Of a stretch of 64,000 nucleotides of DNA, positions 9,433 through 18,461 are shown one piece after another. Position numbers and translations under genes: made by a program. Numbering within the stretch: position 1 is the stretch's first letter; every line of letters starts with the position of its first letter. This DNA is from Kordiimonadaceae bacterium. Its GTDB lineage: Bacteria > Pseudomonadota > Alphaproteobacteria > Sphingomonadales > Kordiimonadaceae. The DNA is taken from the NCBI GenBank assembly GCA_017640725.1, contig JAEPQB010000001.1, positions 372,001-436,000 on the forward strand, in the 5' to 3' direction. The notes beneath the pieces are model-generated. The model was not told the DNA's origin, did no database searches, and was given only the letters and a program-made list of their open reading frames with translations.

Positions 9433-9433
9433 C

Positions 9434-10987
9434 TCAACCCTGCTCCTGCAATAATCCCGGCACGGTCTCACGCAACTCAAACTTTTTGACCTTGCCGGTC
9501 GCGTTGCGCGGCAAGATGTCAATGGTTACCATGTGCATAGGGTGCTTGTAGCGCGCGAGCTTAGCATCGCAGTGGGCCCGAACAGCCTGCAAATCAAGCG
9601 TCTGCCCTTCGCAAACAACCACCACAGCGCAGCCTGTCTCACCCCATTTTTCATCTGGCATACCAATAACAGCCACGTCTTGTATTTCGTCCATTTCGAA
9701 AAGAACGCCCTCAACTTCGGCAGGATACACATTCTCCCCCCCCGAGATGTACATGTCTTTCGCCCGGTCCTGCAGGATGAAATTGCCCTCTTCATCCTGG
9801 CGCGCGATGTCGCCAGATTTGAACCAGCCGTCCTGGAAGCTATCCGCATTAGCCACTTCATTATTCCAGTATCCTGGTGTAATCACAGGGCCGCGCATCC
9901 AAATTTCACCGGCTTCCCCTCGCGGGACCTTATTGCCAGCCTCGTCCACAATTTTCATTTCGGTAAACTGTAGGGCCTTGCCGGATGTGCCAATGACACG
10001 CGGCACATCAGCACGGGTGGTCATACAGTTGCTGGCGGCAGATTCAGTCATGCCGTATCCATCTTGGATCAGCAGCCCTTTTTCATACCACCATTCAACC
10101 AGTTCTTTCGGCACACTGGCACCGCCGGCAAGCGTAGATTTCATGCGGCTATAGTCCGTCGTTTCCACCTTCGGAGAAAACCGCATGGCATTGAACATGG
10201 CGGGCACTCCAAGCGTGTGAGTGATGCCAAGGTCAGGGTTGTTGATGGCATCGAGCGTGGCATCAGGGTCAAACATTCGCATGATAACTGCTGTGCCGCC
10301 AATAGAGAGTGCAGGCAGGCTGGTGACATTCAGCCCACCAATGTGAAACTGCGGCATGAGCGTCAGCCAGACATCGTCAGAAGTTGCCCTGGAGGGGGCC
10401 GTGCCGTTGAAATGGGAATAGCGGATCATTTCGTGGGTAATGATCACGCCTTTTGGTCGCCCCGTGGTGCCGGACGAATACATAAGCATGCATTGGTCAG
10501 TTATGGGTTGCTCAATTCGGTCGTAAAGCGGGGCACTGCTTGATATGCCGGCTTCGAAAGATGAAGGGCCACCAACGCCATCAAAGTCAATATAATGATC
10601 AATACTGACCAAGCCTTTGATTTCAGTGACAACGGCCTCAAACTCAGTGTCAAAAACAAGAACCTTGGGGGTGGAATCATTGATGATGTATTCAAGTTCG
10701 GCGGCAGTAAGCCGGTAATTGAGAGCCAACGCAGAACCGCCAACCCGCCAAATGGCCAAAATGAGGTCCAATAAATCTGTGGAGTTCAGGGCCAAAAAAC
10801 CAACCCTGTCGCCCGGGCCAACGCCTTTGCTTTTTAGGAATCCTGCCAGGCGACCAACACGCTCATGCATTTCCTGATAGGTTTGTTTTCTGCCGCTTGC
10901 CAAGTCAACGGTGGCAAGTTTGTCAGGCGTTACATAAGTGAAATGCTCGACCCAATCGGTGGCTAAAGGTGACGCGTTATTCGACAT
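9434..10987 (-). CDS. AMP-forming acyl-CoA synthetase (long/branched-chain acid-CoA ligase)
   Basis: A 517-residue ANL-superfamily enzyme that activates a carboxylic acid to its CoA ester via an acyl-AMP. It has the A3 loop MYSSGTTGRPKGVIITHE, the A5 motif YGMTES, the A7/A8 hinge GWFKSGDIARQDEEGNF..DRAKDMYISGGENVYP, and the C-terminal catalytic lysine region ATGKVKKFELRE. The start at 10987 is set by GGGAGGGAGC four bases before the ATG. It is likely the entry enzyme for the catabolic cluster, analogous to AtuH; substrate is not determinable from sequence. The stop overlaps the region of the AraC start. Confidence 0.88.
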   Translation of the reverse strand: MSNNASPLATDWVEHFTYVTPDKLATVDLASGRKQTYQEMHERVGRLAGFLKSKGVGPGDRVGFLALNSTDLLDLILAIWRVGGSALALNYRLTAAELEYIINDSTPKVLVFDTEFEAVVTEIKGLVSIDHYIDFDGVGGPSSFEAGISSSAPLYDRIEQPITDQCMLMYSSGTTGRPKGVIITHEMIRYSHFNGTAPSRATSDDVWLTLMPQFHIGGLNVTSLPALSIGGTAVIMRMFDPDATLDAINNPDLGITHTLGVPAMFNAMRFSPKVETTDYSRMKSTLAGGASVPKELVEWWYEKGLLIQDGYGMTESAASNCMTTRADVPRVIGTSGKALQFTEMKIVDEAGNKVPRGEAGEIWMRGPVITPGYWNNEVANADSFQDGWFKSGDIARQDEEGNFILQDRAKDMYISGGENVYPAEVEGVLFEMDEIQDVAVIGMPDEKWGETGCAVVVVCEGQTLDLQAVRAHCDAKLARYKHPMHMVTIDILPRNATGKVKKFELRETVPGLLQEQG

Positions 10988-11062
10988 AAAAGCTCCCTCC
11001 CCAGAAAACTTCTTCACATAGTGTTTGTTATAGATTGCCGAGAGCAGTAGGCAAAGTGAAGC

Positions 11063-11569
11063 TTAATTCAGCGGGAAAATTTGCGCTTCAAATTCAAAGC
11101 TCATGGCGACAGTGAGCGAGCGTATTTTTTCAGCGTCGGTCATGCTCCACGAACGCGCATCGCGGGCTTCACAACATATAATGCCAACAGGGACCATGTT
11201 GCGATAAATCACATAGTCCAGCAGCGACTGCACACCTTGAGGGTCGAAATAGATGTCCACAAGGCTCTCCAGATGCGGATTGTCTCGAACATCCGGCGCC
11301 AAAAGACATATGCTGGACAGGATTTCGGCAAAGTAATCGGGATGCTCGGTACGAGATAGCCTCACCTCGGCGCTCTGATCCTGGTCAAGTTCCTGTCCAT
11401 TCTCAAATAAGAAGCGCCGAACAATGCTATCGCCATCATCTTCAATGGACCAAATGCTGATCAAATCTGCATTTAGAAGATGATACACATCCGAACACAA
11501 TGCCCGAAAAATGTCAGCTTCAGACAATCCCGGACCCCGCGATTTAATAATCTCGACAAGTTTTTGCAC
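11063..11569 (-). CDS. Stand-alone GAF-domain protein
   Basis: A 168-residue protein consisting of a single GAF-like sensor domain: an N-terminal helix (LSEADIFRALCSDVYHLLNADLISIWSI), a central SLLDYVIYRNMVPVGIICCEA strand pair and a terminal helix (SMTDAEKIRSLTVAMSFEFEAQIF). No output domain is attached. The start is a GTG at 11569; an in-frame TAA lies two codons upstream, so it cannot begin earlier. It lies 75 nt upstream of the ligase gene in the same direction, and could be cotranscribed or separately controlled. Such isolated GAF proteins can bind small ligands or cyclic nucleotides; no function is assigned. Confidence 0.65.
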   Translation of the reverse strand: MQKLVEIIKSRGPGLSEADIFRALCSDVYHLLNADLISIWSIEDDGDSIVRRFLFENGQELDQDQSAEVRLSRTEHPDYFAEILSSICLLAPDVRDNPHLESLVDIYFDPQGVQSLLDYVIYRNMVPVGIICCEARDARSWSMTDAEKIRSLTVAMSFEFEAQIFPLN

Positions 11570-11584
11570 AGAGCATTAATCTCC

Positions 11585-11596
11585 AGTAACGTTACT
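11585..11596. promoter_or_regulatory. 12-bp perfect palindrome upstream of the GAF gene
   Basis: AGTAACGTTACT is a perfect dyad 16 bp upstream of the GTG start of the GAF protein gene. Its position fits an operator or a leader element in the divergent region between the GAF gene and the amidohydrolase gene. Binding protein unknown. Confidence 0.4.
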
Positions 11597-11656
11597 CACC
11601 TTGCTGGCATCCCTAGAGGGCGTCTGCCCAATGCTAGCAATTTTTGGTTTAGTACC

Positions 11657-11675
11657 GTTAGTTGACGAAACTAAC
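11657..11675. promoter_or_regulatory. Inverted repeat (7-5-7) in the GAF/amidohydrolase intergenic region
   Basis: GTTAGTT and AACTAAC form a perfect 7-bp inverted repeat around the spacer GACGA. The size is typical for TetR- or LysR-type operators. It is 88 bp from the GAF start and 145 bp from the amidohydrolase start; which promoter it serves cannot be told. Confidence 0.45.
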
Positions 11676-11819
11676 CGAAACAGACTGATAAGCAACCAGA
11701 TTTTTAAATAAATATAACGCACTTAGGTTGATAATTTTGAATGTCAAAGACGACACTGGAAGTGTTTTTTAGACATCAACGCCTGCCGGAATTTATCGCA
11801 ATAGTTGTAAGAGGTTCAA

Positions 11820-13130
11820 ATGATTAACAATTCAGCAGTGCTAAAATTGGGCCTATTAGTCATTGCAATGTTTGGTCTCTCCAAGTTTAGCCAAGCATCC
11901 GAAACCAAAATATTGCGGTTTGACAAAATCATTGACGGAACCGGTATTGCACTTCAAGCCAAGGACATTGCAATTAGGAATGGCGTTATCATTTCGGTAG
12001 GCACTGACCTTGACCGTTCCATCAATGCAGAAGTTGTCGAATTTGATGGCCTGACAGCAATGCCAGGCATCATTGATGCCCATACACATATTACTTATGG
12101 GCTGCCATCAACACCTAAAGGGGATGCCTGGGCTGAACTCGGACAGGCAACCAGAGAGCAGCGCTACAGTGCGTCAATTCTAAACGCGATGCTGACCCTC
12201 CGCACCGGTGTAACGACTGTGCGGGACCTTAATGCCGATCAAAATCTCGATTTTGAGCTGAGGGATGCCATCAATTCTGGAGAAGTCATCGGGCCGCGCA
12301 TTTTTGCCTCAGGTCCTGGAATTCATCCTTTCAACGATCCACCGCCTGAGGGTGTTGAAGAAGCGTCTGCTGATTTTTTGAGAATTGCTGCCCAGAAACG
12401 AATAGATGCGGGGGCTGACTGGATAAAGATATTTGGCACAACGGGAAGCGCCTCTGATCTCACAAGCAAAGCTTATTATTCACCAACCGCCATCGCGGCG
12501 GCTGCCGAAGCTGCAAAAGCAGCCGGCAAACGCATAACAGTTCATTCCTATGGCCCGGAAGCCGTTGATGCGGCCATCAAAGCGGGCGTTACTTCACTCG
12601 ATCATCCAGTCGGAATAAGTGATACGCATATCGCCGCAATGCGCGAAAAAGGCATCATCTACGTGCCCACAGTTGATCACAATCGTTACTATGCACAACA
12701 TGCCTCGGAGTATGGCTACACACCCATAATTCAGCAAAACCTGCATGCCTTTGTTGAACGCAACATAATGACTGTCAGGGCTGCCCACCAAGCCGGTGTA
12801 ACTATTGCCATGGGGTCTGATGCCGTAATGTCCGGGTTTGGCGAAAACACATGCGAGCTAAAGGCATTTCTGGCGGCAGGTATGAGCAACGTTGAAGCAA
12901 TCCAGTCGGCGACGATCAATGGCGCCAAACTGCTTGGCAAAGAACAGGAATTGGGCCGAATTGGCGAAGGCTTTGCAGCTGATATCATTGGCGTGCGCGG
13001 CGACCCAACAATAAACATTGATGCGATTATTTCGGGCGTGACAGTTGTTTTGAAAGACGGGTCAATAGTCGTTGATAACCGGGACAAAGCTGGTGCAATC
13101 AACAAGCCGGACTGCGGCGCCCTATATTAG
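11820..13130 (+). CDS. Exported metal-dependent amidohydrolase
   Basis: A 436-residue protein with an N-terminal signal peptide (residues about 1-27, hydrophobic LGLLVIAMFGLS, cleavage near SQA). It belongs to the imidazolonepropionase/prolidase-like amidohydrolases. Metal ligands are visible: HTH at 88-90, a likely carboxylated Lys202 in WIKIFGTTG, H241 (TVHSYG), H261 (SLDHPVG) and D333 (MGSDA). This full set predicts a binuclear metal site. The substrate is unknown; related exported enzymes hydrolyse Xaa-Pro/Xaa-Arg dipeptides or N-acyl amino acids. RBS AAGAGG precedes the ATG. The gene is monocistronic in appearance, in a relatively AT-rich setting. Confidence 0.8.
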   Translation: MINNSAVLKLGLLVIAMFGLSKFSQASETKILRFDKIIDGTGIALQAKDIAIRNGVIISVGTDLDRSINAEVVEFDGLTAMPGIIDAHTHITYGLPSTPKGDAWAELGQATREQRYSASILNAMLTLRTGVTTVRDLNADQNLDFELRDAINSGEVIGPRIFASGPGIHPFNDPPPEGVEEASADFLRIAAQKRIDAGADWIKIFGTTGSASDLTSKAYYSPTAIAAAAEAAKAAGKRITVHSYGPEAVDAAIKAGVTSLDHPVGISDTHIAAMREKGIIYVPTVDHNRYYAQHASEYGYTPIIQQNLHAFVERNIMTVRAAHQAGVTIAMGSDAVMSGFGENTCELKAFLAAGMSNVEAIQSATINGAKLLGKEQELGRIGEGFAADIIGVRGDPTINIDAIISGVTVVLKDGSIVVDNRDKAGAINKPDCGALY

Positions 13131-13255
13131 TGACCTCAAAAGACGTGGTTGCATATTACCCGCACTGCATGCTGGGAAACTGTCACATTGCTATGTACAA
13201 TGAAACCGTGGAGCGACCGCCTCAGGGGATCACGGTCTAACTAGGGATAGCCGAC

Positions 13256-14392
13256 ATGAACCAAAAACAACCACTTCAAGTCACTTTCATCGCCTCGCTT
13301 GCCATGCTCTTGGTGGCATGTGGAGAAAGCAACCAGACTCCCGAAGAACCGCCGGTTCGAGGGCTGCGAGTATTTGAAGTATCGGCACAAGCTGAAAGTA
13401 TGGAACGTCGGTTCCCAAGCCTGGTTCAGCCAGCAGACGAAACGCCGCTTTCGTTCGAAATATCGGGACAACTGTCGACCGTCGACCTGGAAGTTGGACA
13501 GCGAATAGTTGCTGGCGACACACTTACACGAGTGGACGAAACAACCTTGCGCCTTGAATTGCAACAATCAAGAGCCTCGCTGGAACAAGCAGAAGCTACG
13601 CTGGAGAACTCCCGGACTGACTTCCAGCGCAAAGCTGCGCTTCTGGAAACTGGCAACGTCACGCAAGCTGCTTACGACACCTCTCAAACCAATCTGCGTA
13701 GCGCAGAATCGCAAGCAGATCAGGCCCTGCAGCAATATGCAATTTCCAATGAACGGCTCGAGAAAGCAGTTTTGCGCGCACCCTTTGACGGCATCATCTC
13801 CGAAGTGAACGTACGCTCCTTTTCAAATATTACTGCTGGACAAACGATTGTCTCTTTGTACAGCGAAAACGCCTTCGAGGTGGAGTTCAGTGTGCCTGCA
13901 ACGGTCATCAATGAACTAAGCTTGGGCGATGTTACCGAAGTTGAAATCGCGGACTTGGCCGGACGCACCGTGAGTGGCCGCATTAAGGAACTGGGCTCTC
14001 GCGCCGGGCAAGTCTCTGCTTTTCCGGTGGTGGTTGCTCTCGAAGAAGAACTCCCTGGTTTGAAAGCAGGCATGTCTGCCGACGTCGCTGTCACTGTTGG
14101 CTTGGTTGAAGCAGACATTGGTTTTCTGGTGCCGTTGAATTGTTTTTCGCTCGCAAATTCCAAAACTCTTCAAGAGGGAGAAGCGATCCGCGAAGTAGGC
14201 GGACAAGCGGAAGTGTTTGTCTTCGATCCGGAAAGCTCAACCGTAAGTCGCCGCACGGTATACACAGCAGGCATTCGGGAAAATCTGGTTATTGTTGTGG
14301 GCGGCTTATCAAACGGCGAGCTGATTGCCTCCGCTGGGGTCTCATACTTGTCTGACGGTCAGAAAGTGCGCCGTCTTCCTGCCGCACGCTAG
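13256..14392 (+). CDS. RND efflux periplasmic adaptor (HlyD/AcrA family lipoprotein)
   Basis: The 378-residue membrane fusion protein has a lipoprotein signal with lipobox LLVAC (Cys22). It then has a lipoyl-like half motif, a coiled-coil hairpin (about residues 100-165, LEQAEATLENSRTDFQRKAALLETGNVTQAAYDTS broken into heptads), the second lipoyl half (VLRAPFDGIISEVNV) and a beta-barrel domain. It would bridge the inner-membrane pump encoded 11 nt downstream and a TolC-type channel. No outer-membrane factor gene is present nearby, so that partner must be encoded elsewhere. RBS AGGGA precedes the ATG. Confidence 0.88.
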   Translation: MNQKQPLQVTFIASLAMLLVACGESNQTPEEPPVRGLRVFEVSAQAESMERRFPSLVQPADETPLSFEISGQLSTVDLEVGQRIVAGDTLTRVDETTLRLELQQSRASLEQAEATLENSRTDFQRKAALLETGNVTQAAYDTSQTNLRSAESQADQALQQYAISNERLEKAVLRAPFDGIISEVNVRSFSNITAGQTIVSLYSENAFEVEFSVPATVINELSLGDVTEVEIADLAGRTVSGRIKELGSRAGQVSAFPVVVALEEELPGLKAGMSADVAVTVGLVEADIGFLVPLNCFSLANSKTLQEGEAIREVGGQAEVFVFDPESSTVSRRTVYTAGIRENLVIVVGGLSNGELIASAGVSYLSDGQKVRRLPAAR

Positions 14393-14403
14393 GGAGGCCA
14401 AAA

Positions 14404-17400
14404 ATGACCTCTCTCACGGAACTGGGGCTCAACAAAGCCCGCTTCACCGTCCTGCTCATGATATCCTTGGTGATATCCGGCATTCTTCTCTATGTGGATT
14501 TTCCCAAGCGCGAAGACCCGGAAATCCTGATCCGCACAGCAATTGTTGATGCTCGATACCCGGGCATGACGCCAGAGCGTGTGGAAAATCTGATTGCGGA
14601 AAAAGTTGAGCGAAAAATCCGCGAAATCAAAGAAGTGGATGAAATCAATACCGTCTTAAAAACAGGCAGTATGCGCATATATGTCAACCTAAAGGACGAG
14701 GTGACCGACCTCGACCCCATTTGGCAAGAATTGCGTGACAAAATGGGCGATGTTGAGCGCGAAATGCCCGAAGGCACCCGTGGCCCATTTGTAAACACAG
14801 AATTTGGCGACGTTGCCATCACCACCATCGCCATGACAGCTGAAGGCTTTTCCTACCGCGAAATGGAAGTGACAGCAAAAGAGCTGCAGCGACAGCTCTA
14901 TTCTGTGGACGGTGTATCCAAAGTGGAAATTTCCGGTGTTCAGGAAGAGCGCATTTGGCTTGAACTGGATACGCGCCGGTTCGGTACAATTGGCGGTCAA
15001 CTTAACACGCTGATCAATGACCTTCAGACCCAGAATATCATTCTTCCTGCCGGGGAGCTGAATGCGGGTGGCAATGCTATTCTTCTTGAAGCAAGCGGCG
15101 ACTTCAAAAGTGTCGAGGAAATCGAGAATATGCTGACGCAAATCGCCGTGTCTGGCGATTTTGTTCGGTTAAACGATATTGTCACAGTGAAACGCGGCTT
15201 CGTTTCACCAAAGGAACAGCCGGCCTTCTATAATGGCAGACCCGCCCTCGTTATATCTGTTCAAATGCAGCCTGCATTTGACGTTCAGGATGTCGGTAGA
15301 GATGTGTTCGCCAAAGTTCAGGAGTTCGAAGCAAACTCACCGATTGGTTATGCTTTCAGTTTTGCGACGTTCCAACCCGACGATGTGACCCGTGCCATTG
15401 CAGATGCCTTATCAAATGTAGGGCAGACATTCATTGTCGTTCTATTGGTGGTACTGGCGTTCCTGGGCATTCGTTCTGGTCTCGTGATCTCCTCAATTGT
15501 GCCATTTGCGGTGATGTTTACCTTGCTTGGCATGAGCTTGCTTGACATCGCGCTTGAGCAAATCTCCATCGCTGCGGTCATTATTTCGCTCGGCCTTCTG
15601 GTTGATAACGGCGTAGTAATCGTTGAAGACATCCTGCGCCGTATCGATGAAGGCTCAAGGCGTCATGACGCAGCGATGGCGGCAGGCAAACAGTTCGCTA
15701 TGCCGCTGCTAATATCTTCATTGACAACGATATTTGCCTTCACACCGTTCTTCCTGCTGGTCGGTGCAGAAGGGGAATACGCCTTTTCACTTGGGTCTGT
15801 TGTTGCTCTCACTCTGATCGGGTCATGGATTTCGTCCATGTATTTTCTGCCGCTTATTGCGTCGAATTATCTCCGGCGCAGATCAGAGGACGGACCCAAG
15901 TCGGAAGAAGAAAAAGAGAATGCCCTTACCCGGACTTACGGCGCCATACTGCCGGGTGCGGTAAACCGAGCGGGCTGGGTGATTATCGGCAGCTACGCCC
16001 TGATTTTTGGAACAGTTCAACTGTTCGCCAATGTGCCAAACGAAATGTTCCCGACCAGTGACCGCGGCGAAGTGCTTATTTACATGGACCTGCCAAAAGG
16101 GTCCGATATCTCGGCGACTGAAGCGATAGCTGGCGAAGTTTCAAACTGGATTGGAGACATTGAGACAAACCCCGAAGTGCGGGATCATGTTCTTTATGTC
16201 GGCTCGGGCGGACCTCGCTTTTACCTGAGCCTCAACCCGGAAGACCCAGACCCGGCTACTGCCTTTTTTCTGGTCAACACGCACAGCTCTGAAGAAGCAG
16301 ATCGCTTTTCCAACAGGGCCAAGCGGCACTTATTTGAAAATCAACCGGAAGGGCGATTCACGATCAAGCGTCTATCAATGGGCGCGAGCGAGTCTGGCCT
16401 GGTGAAGGTTGAGATTTCCGGCAGCAACCTGGAGCGCCTTTTGCAATTAGGCGGTGAAGTGCAACAGCTGTTTGCCACAGCGCCTGGCATTCAGGACAAC
16501 AAGCATGACTGGGGCGAAAAGCTGGTCAAATTTGTAATCGATATTGACCAGGACAAAGCGCGTCGCTTGAACCTAAGCTCTCAAGACATGGCGCAGATAT
16601 TGAGCGCTTATATCGATGGCTTCGAAATTTCAGAGTTCCGGGATGAAGACCAATCAATCCCCATCATGATGCGTTCTATTGAGCGGGACCGAAACAGTAT
16701 TGGCGACTTGCTTGACATCATTCTGCCAGCCGGCGCGGGCAGTGACGACCTGACACCACTTGAGCAACTAGCGGTTCTCAAGCCTCAGCTTGAGAATTCG
16801 CAGATCAGGCGAAAAGATCAGGTTCGCACCATAACGATTACCGGCAAAAGCACAGAATTGCCTGCGGCAGCGTTATTGGCTCATATCCAACCGGGTCTGG
16901 ATGCCCTTGAAATGCCAGACGACTTTAACGTTAATATTGGTGGCGAGCTCGAGGACGCCGCAGACATCTACGGTAAACTGGGGGCCGGTCTGCCATTTGC
17001 GTTTCTGTTAATGATTTTGGCTGTTGTGTTTCAATTCAACTCAATCCGGCGCATGGCTGTTATCTTCATGACGGTGCCACTTGCCCTTGTGGGCGTACCG
17101 ATTGGGTTGTGGGTTACCGGTGAGCCAATGTCTTTCTTTGCAATGCTCGGCATCATTAGCCTTGCTGGCATCATCATTAATAATGCCATTGTGCTTGTTG
17201 ATCAGATCGATATCGAAATGCAGGATGTTGGCATCACTGAAGCCATCACCAACGCTGGCATGAAACGGCTGCGGCCCATTCTGCTGACATCGATCACAAC
17301 AGTTGTGGGACTAGCGCCGCTCTATTTCTTTGGTGGTGCGCTCTGGTCACCGTTGGCGGCCGTGATGATGTTTGGGCTGGCGTTTGCCTCAGCGTTAACA

Positions 17401-17457
17401 CTGATATTTGTGCCCGCTGCCTATATGCTGTTTTTCAGGCGTACGGCAGCAGCCTAG
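14404..17457 (+). CDS. RND-family efflux transporter permease
   Basis: This 1017-residue proton-driven efflux pump has the expected 12 transmembrane segments, with TM1 at about 15-33, a large periplasmic loop, TM2-7 at about 335-540, a second loop, and TM8-12 at about 850-1010. The TM4 proton-relay region reads SLGLLVDNGVVIVED, with Asp followed by Asn in place of the AcrB Asp-Asp pair. The TM10 segment SLAGIIINNAIVLVDQ lacks the AcrB lysine. This pattern is common in the MdtB/NolG-like branch. It is translated with its adaptor (RBS AGGGAGGC). Substrate unknown. Its stop overlaps by 4 bp the stop of the convergent dioxygenase gene, leaving no room for a separate terminator. Confidence 0.9.
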   Translation: MTSLTELGLNKARFTVLLMISLVISGILLYVDFPKREDPEILIRTAIVDARYPGMTPERVENLIAEKVERKIREIKEVDEINTVLKTGSMRIYVNLKDEVTDLDPIWQELRDKMGDVEREMPEGTRGPFVNTEFGDVAITTIAMTAEGFSYREMEVTAKELQRQLYSVDGVSKVEISGVQEERIWLELDTRRFGTIGGQLNTLINDLQTQNIILPAGELNAGGNAILLEASGDFKSVEEIENMLTQIAVSGDFVRLNDIVTVKRGFVSPKEQPAFYNGRPALVISVQMQPAFDVQDVGRDVFAKVQEFEANSPIGYAFSFATFQPDDVTRAIADALSNVGQTFIVVLLVVLAFLGIRSGLVISSIVPFAVMFTLLGMSLLDIALEQISIAAVIISLGLLVDNGVVIVEDILRRIDEGSRRHDAAMAAGKQFAMPLLISSLTTIFAFTPFFLLVGAEGEYAFSLGSVVALTLIGSWISSMYFLPLIASNYLRRRSEDGPKSEEEKENALTRTYGAILPGAVNRAGWVIIGSYALIFGTVQLFANVPNEMFPTSDRGEVLIYMDLPKGSDISATEAIAGEVSNWIGDIETNPEVRDHVLYVGSGGPRFYLSLNPEDPDPATAFFLVNTHSSEEADRFSNRAKRHLFENQPEGRFTIKRLSMGASESGLVKVEISGSNLERLLQLGGEVQQLFATAPGIQDNKHDWGEKLVKFVIDIDQDKARRLNLSSQDMAQILSAYIDGFEISEFRDEDQSIPIMMRSIERDRNSIGDLLDIILPAGAGSDDLTPLEQLAVLKPQLENSQIRRKDQVRTITITGKSTELPAAALLAHIQPGLDALEMPDDFNVNIGGELEDAADIYGKLGAGLPFAFLLMILAVVFQFNSIRRMAVIFMTVPLALVGVPIGLWVTGEPMSFFAMLGIISLAGIIINNAIVLVDQIDIEMQDVGITEAITNAGMKRLRPILLTSITTVVGLAPLYFFGGALWSPLAAVMMFGLAFASALTLIFVPAAYMLFFRRTAAA

Positions 17458-18434
17458 GAGATCAGCGAAGCCAAAACCCGCCGCTTGCCAACAAACGAGC
17501 GGCGGCCATGCATCACCTGATAATTGTCCACAAGGGCCACGTCACCAGGCTGCCAGGGCAGGTCCACAATCAGGTCTTCTGCCATATCACAGACTTTTTG
17601 CATGGCATCAGCTGGCATTGGTGTGCCGTCCCCAAACGCAATTTTATGCACACCAGTGTGACTGATATCCGCCCAGCCAAGGAAAGCTGCTATCAACTGA
17701 TTGAAAAACGCCTCGCGGCCGTTCGCTGATTTTTTGATGGCCGGCAAAGCAGGCGTGGTGGTGAGCAAACTACCGTCTTCTAACCATTGCCAGCTATAGC
17801 CCAGTTTTTGCAAACGGGCTTCGCCCTCTTCCTTGCTGTTCACACCAAGTGTGCTCTGCCAACCTCTGCCTTGCCCTGATTCCGGGTCGTCAATCGATGG
17901 CATGATCAAGCTGTATTTGACGAGCTTATCGCGGCAGTTTTCAACAAACTCAGGCATGGTCTCTTTCATGCGGTCGAGTAGAACATCTGACCGACACACA
18001 GGTGTCTCACCGCCTTCATCGGCAGCGATCTCACAGAAAAAATAGAGCTTGGACGGATAGAGCGGCGTTTGTGCCATTTCGTGGTGCAGGTAAATGCCCA
18101 CTTCCGGCGGTGCTTCGTTGGCTGTGAATACACGCGGTGTTAGGTTGACCCGCACTGCGTTTGAAAGCGACTCTTTATAAGTAAAACCAGATTCGCCGAA
18201 TGCCCCAATGAAGGCGTCAAAGTCTTCCGGAGACTTGAGCGGAAACCCTCTAAACAAAACCGTACCACTGTCAGAAAGAGCCTGAAACAGTCGGCTCTTT
18301 TCCGCCTTCACCCACTCAACAGCACTGCTGAGATCCAAATTATCATCACCATTCACAACGAGTGCTGGAAAAGGCCCATCAGCATACTGCTGTTGAAAAT
18401 CCGCTTGTTTGTCCTGAATACTGGCGTTGCTCAT
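17454..18434 (-). CDS. TauD/TfdA-family Fe(II)/2-oxoglutarate dioxygenase, SyrP-like
   Basis: A 326-residue non-haem iron oxygenase. The iron facial triad is visible as H117 and E119 in YLHHEM and the distal H309 in YQVMHGRRSF. The following GKRRVL supplies the arginine that binds 2-oxoglutarate. The HHEMA..PLYPSKLYFFC segment resembles SyrP-type hydroxylases, which act on amino acids in secondary metabolism, rather than taurine dioxygenase. It lies 27 nt downstream of the Gfo/Idh/MocA gene and is probably cotranscribed with it. The pair is divergent from a TonB receptor/TRAP uptake operon, so a role in processing the imported compound is possible but unproven. Confidence 0.8.
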   Translation of the reverse strand: MSNASIQDKQADFQQQYADGPFPALVVNGDDNLDLSSAVEWVKAEKSRLFQALSDSGTVLFRGFPLKSPEDFDAFIGAFGESGFTYKESLSNAVRVNLTPRVFTANEAPPEVGIYLHHEMAQTPLYPSKLYFFCEIAADEGGETPVCRSDVLLDRMKETMPEFVENCRDKLVKYSLIMPSIDDPESGQGRGWQSTLGVNSKEEGEARLQKLGYSWQWLEDGSLLTTTPALPAIKKSANGREAFFNQLIAAFLGWADISHTGVHKIAFGDGTPMPADAMQKVCDMAEDLIVDLPWQPGDVALVDNYQVMHGRRSFVGKRRVLASLIS

Positions 18435-18461
18435 GGTCTTTCTCTCAAATGGGCCGCGGGA

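Noticed and set aside
13205-13238. Inverted repeat ACCGTG/CACGGT before the RND operon
   Set aside because: Only 6 bp with a loop of about 20 nt; too weak to call an operator or hairpin.
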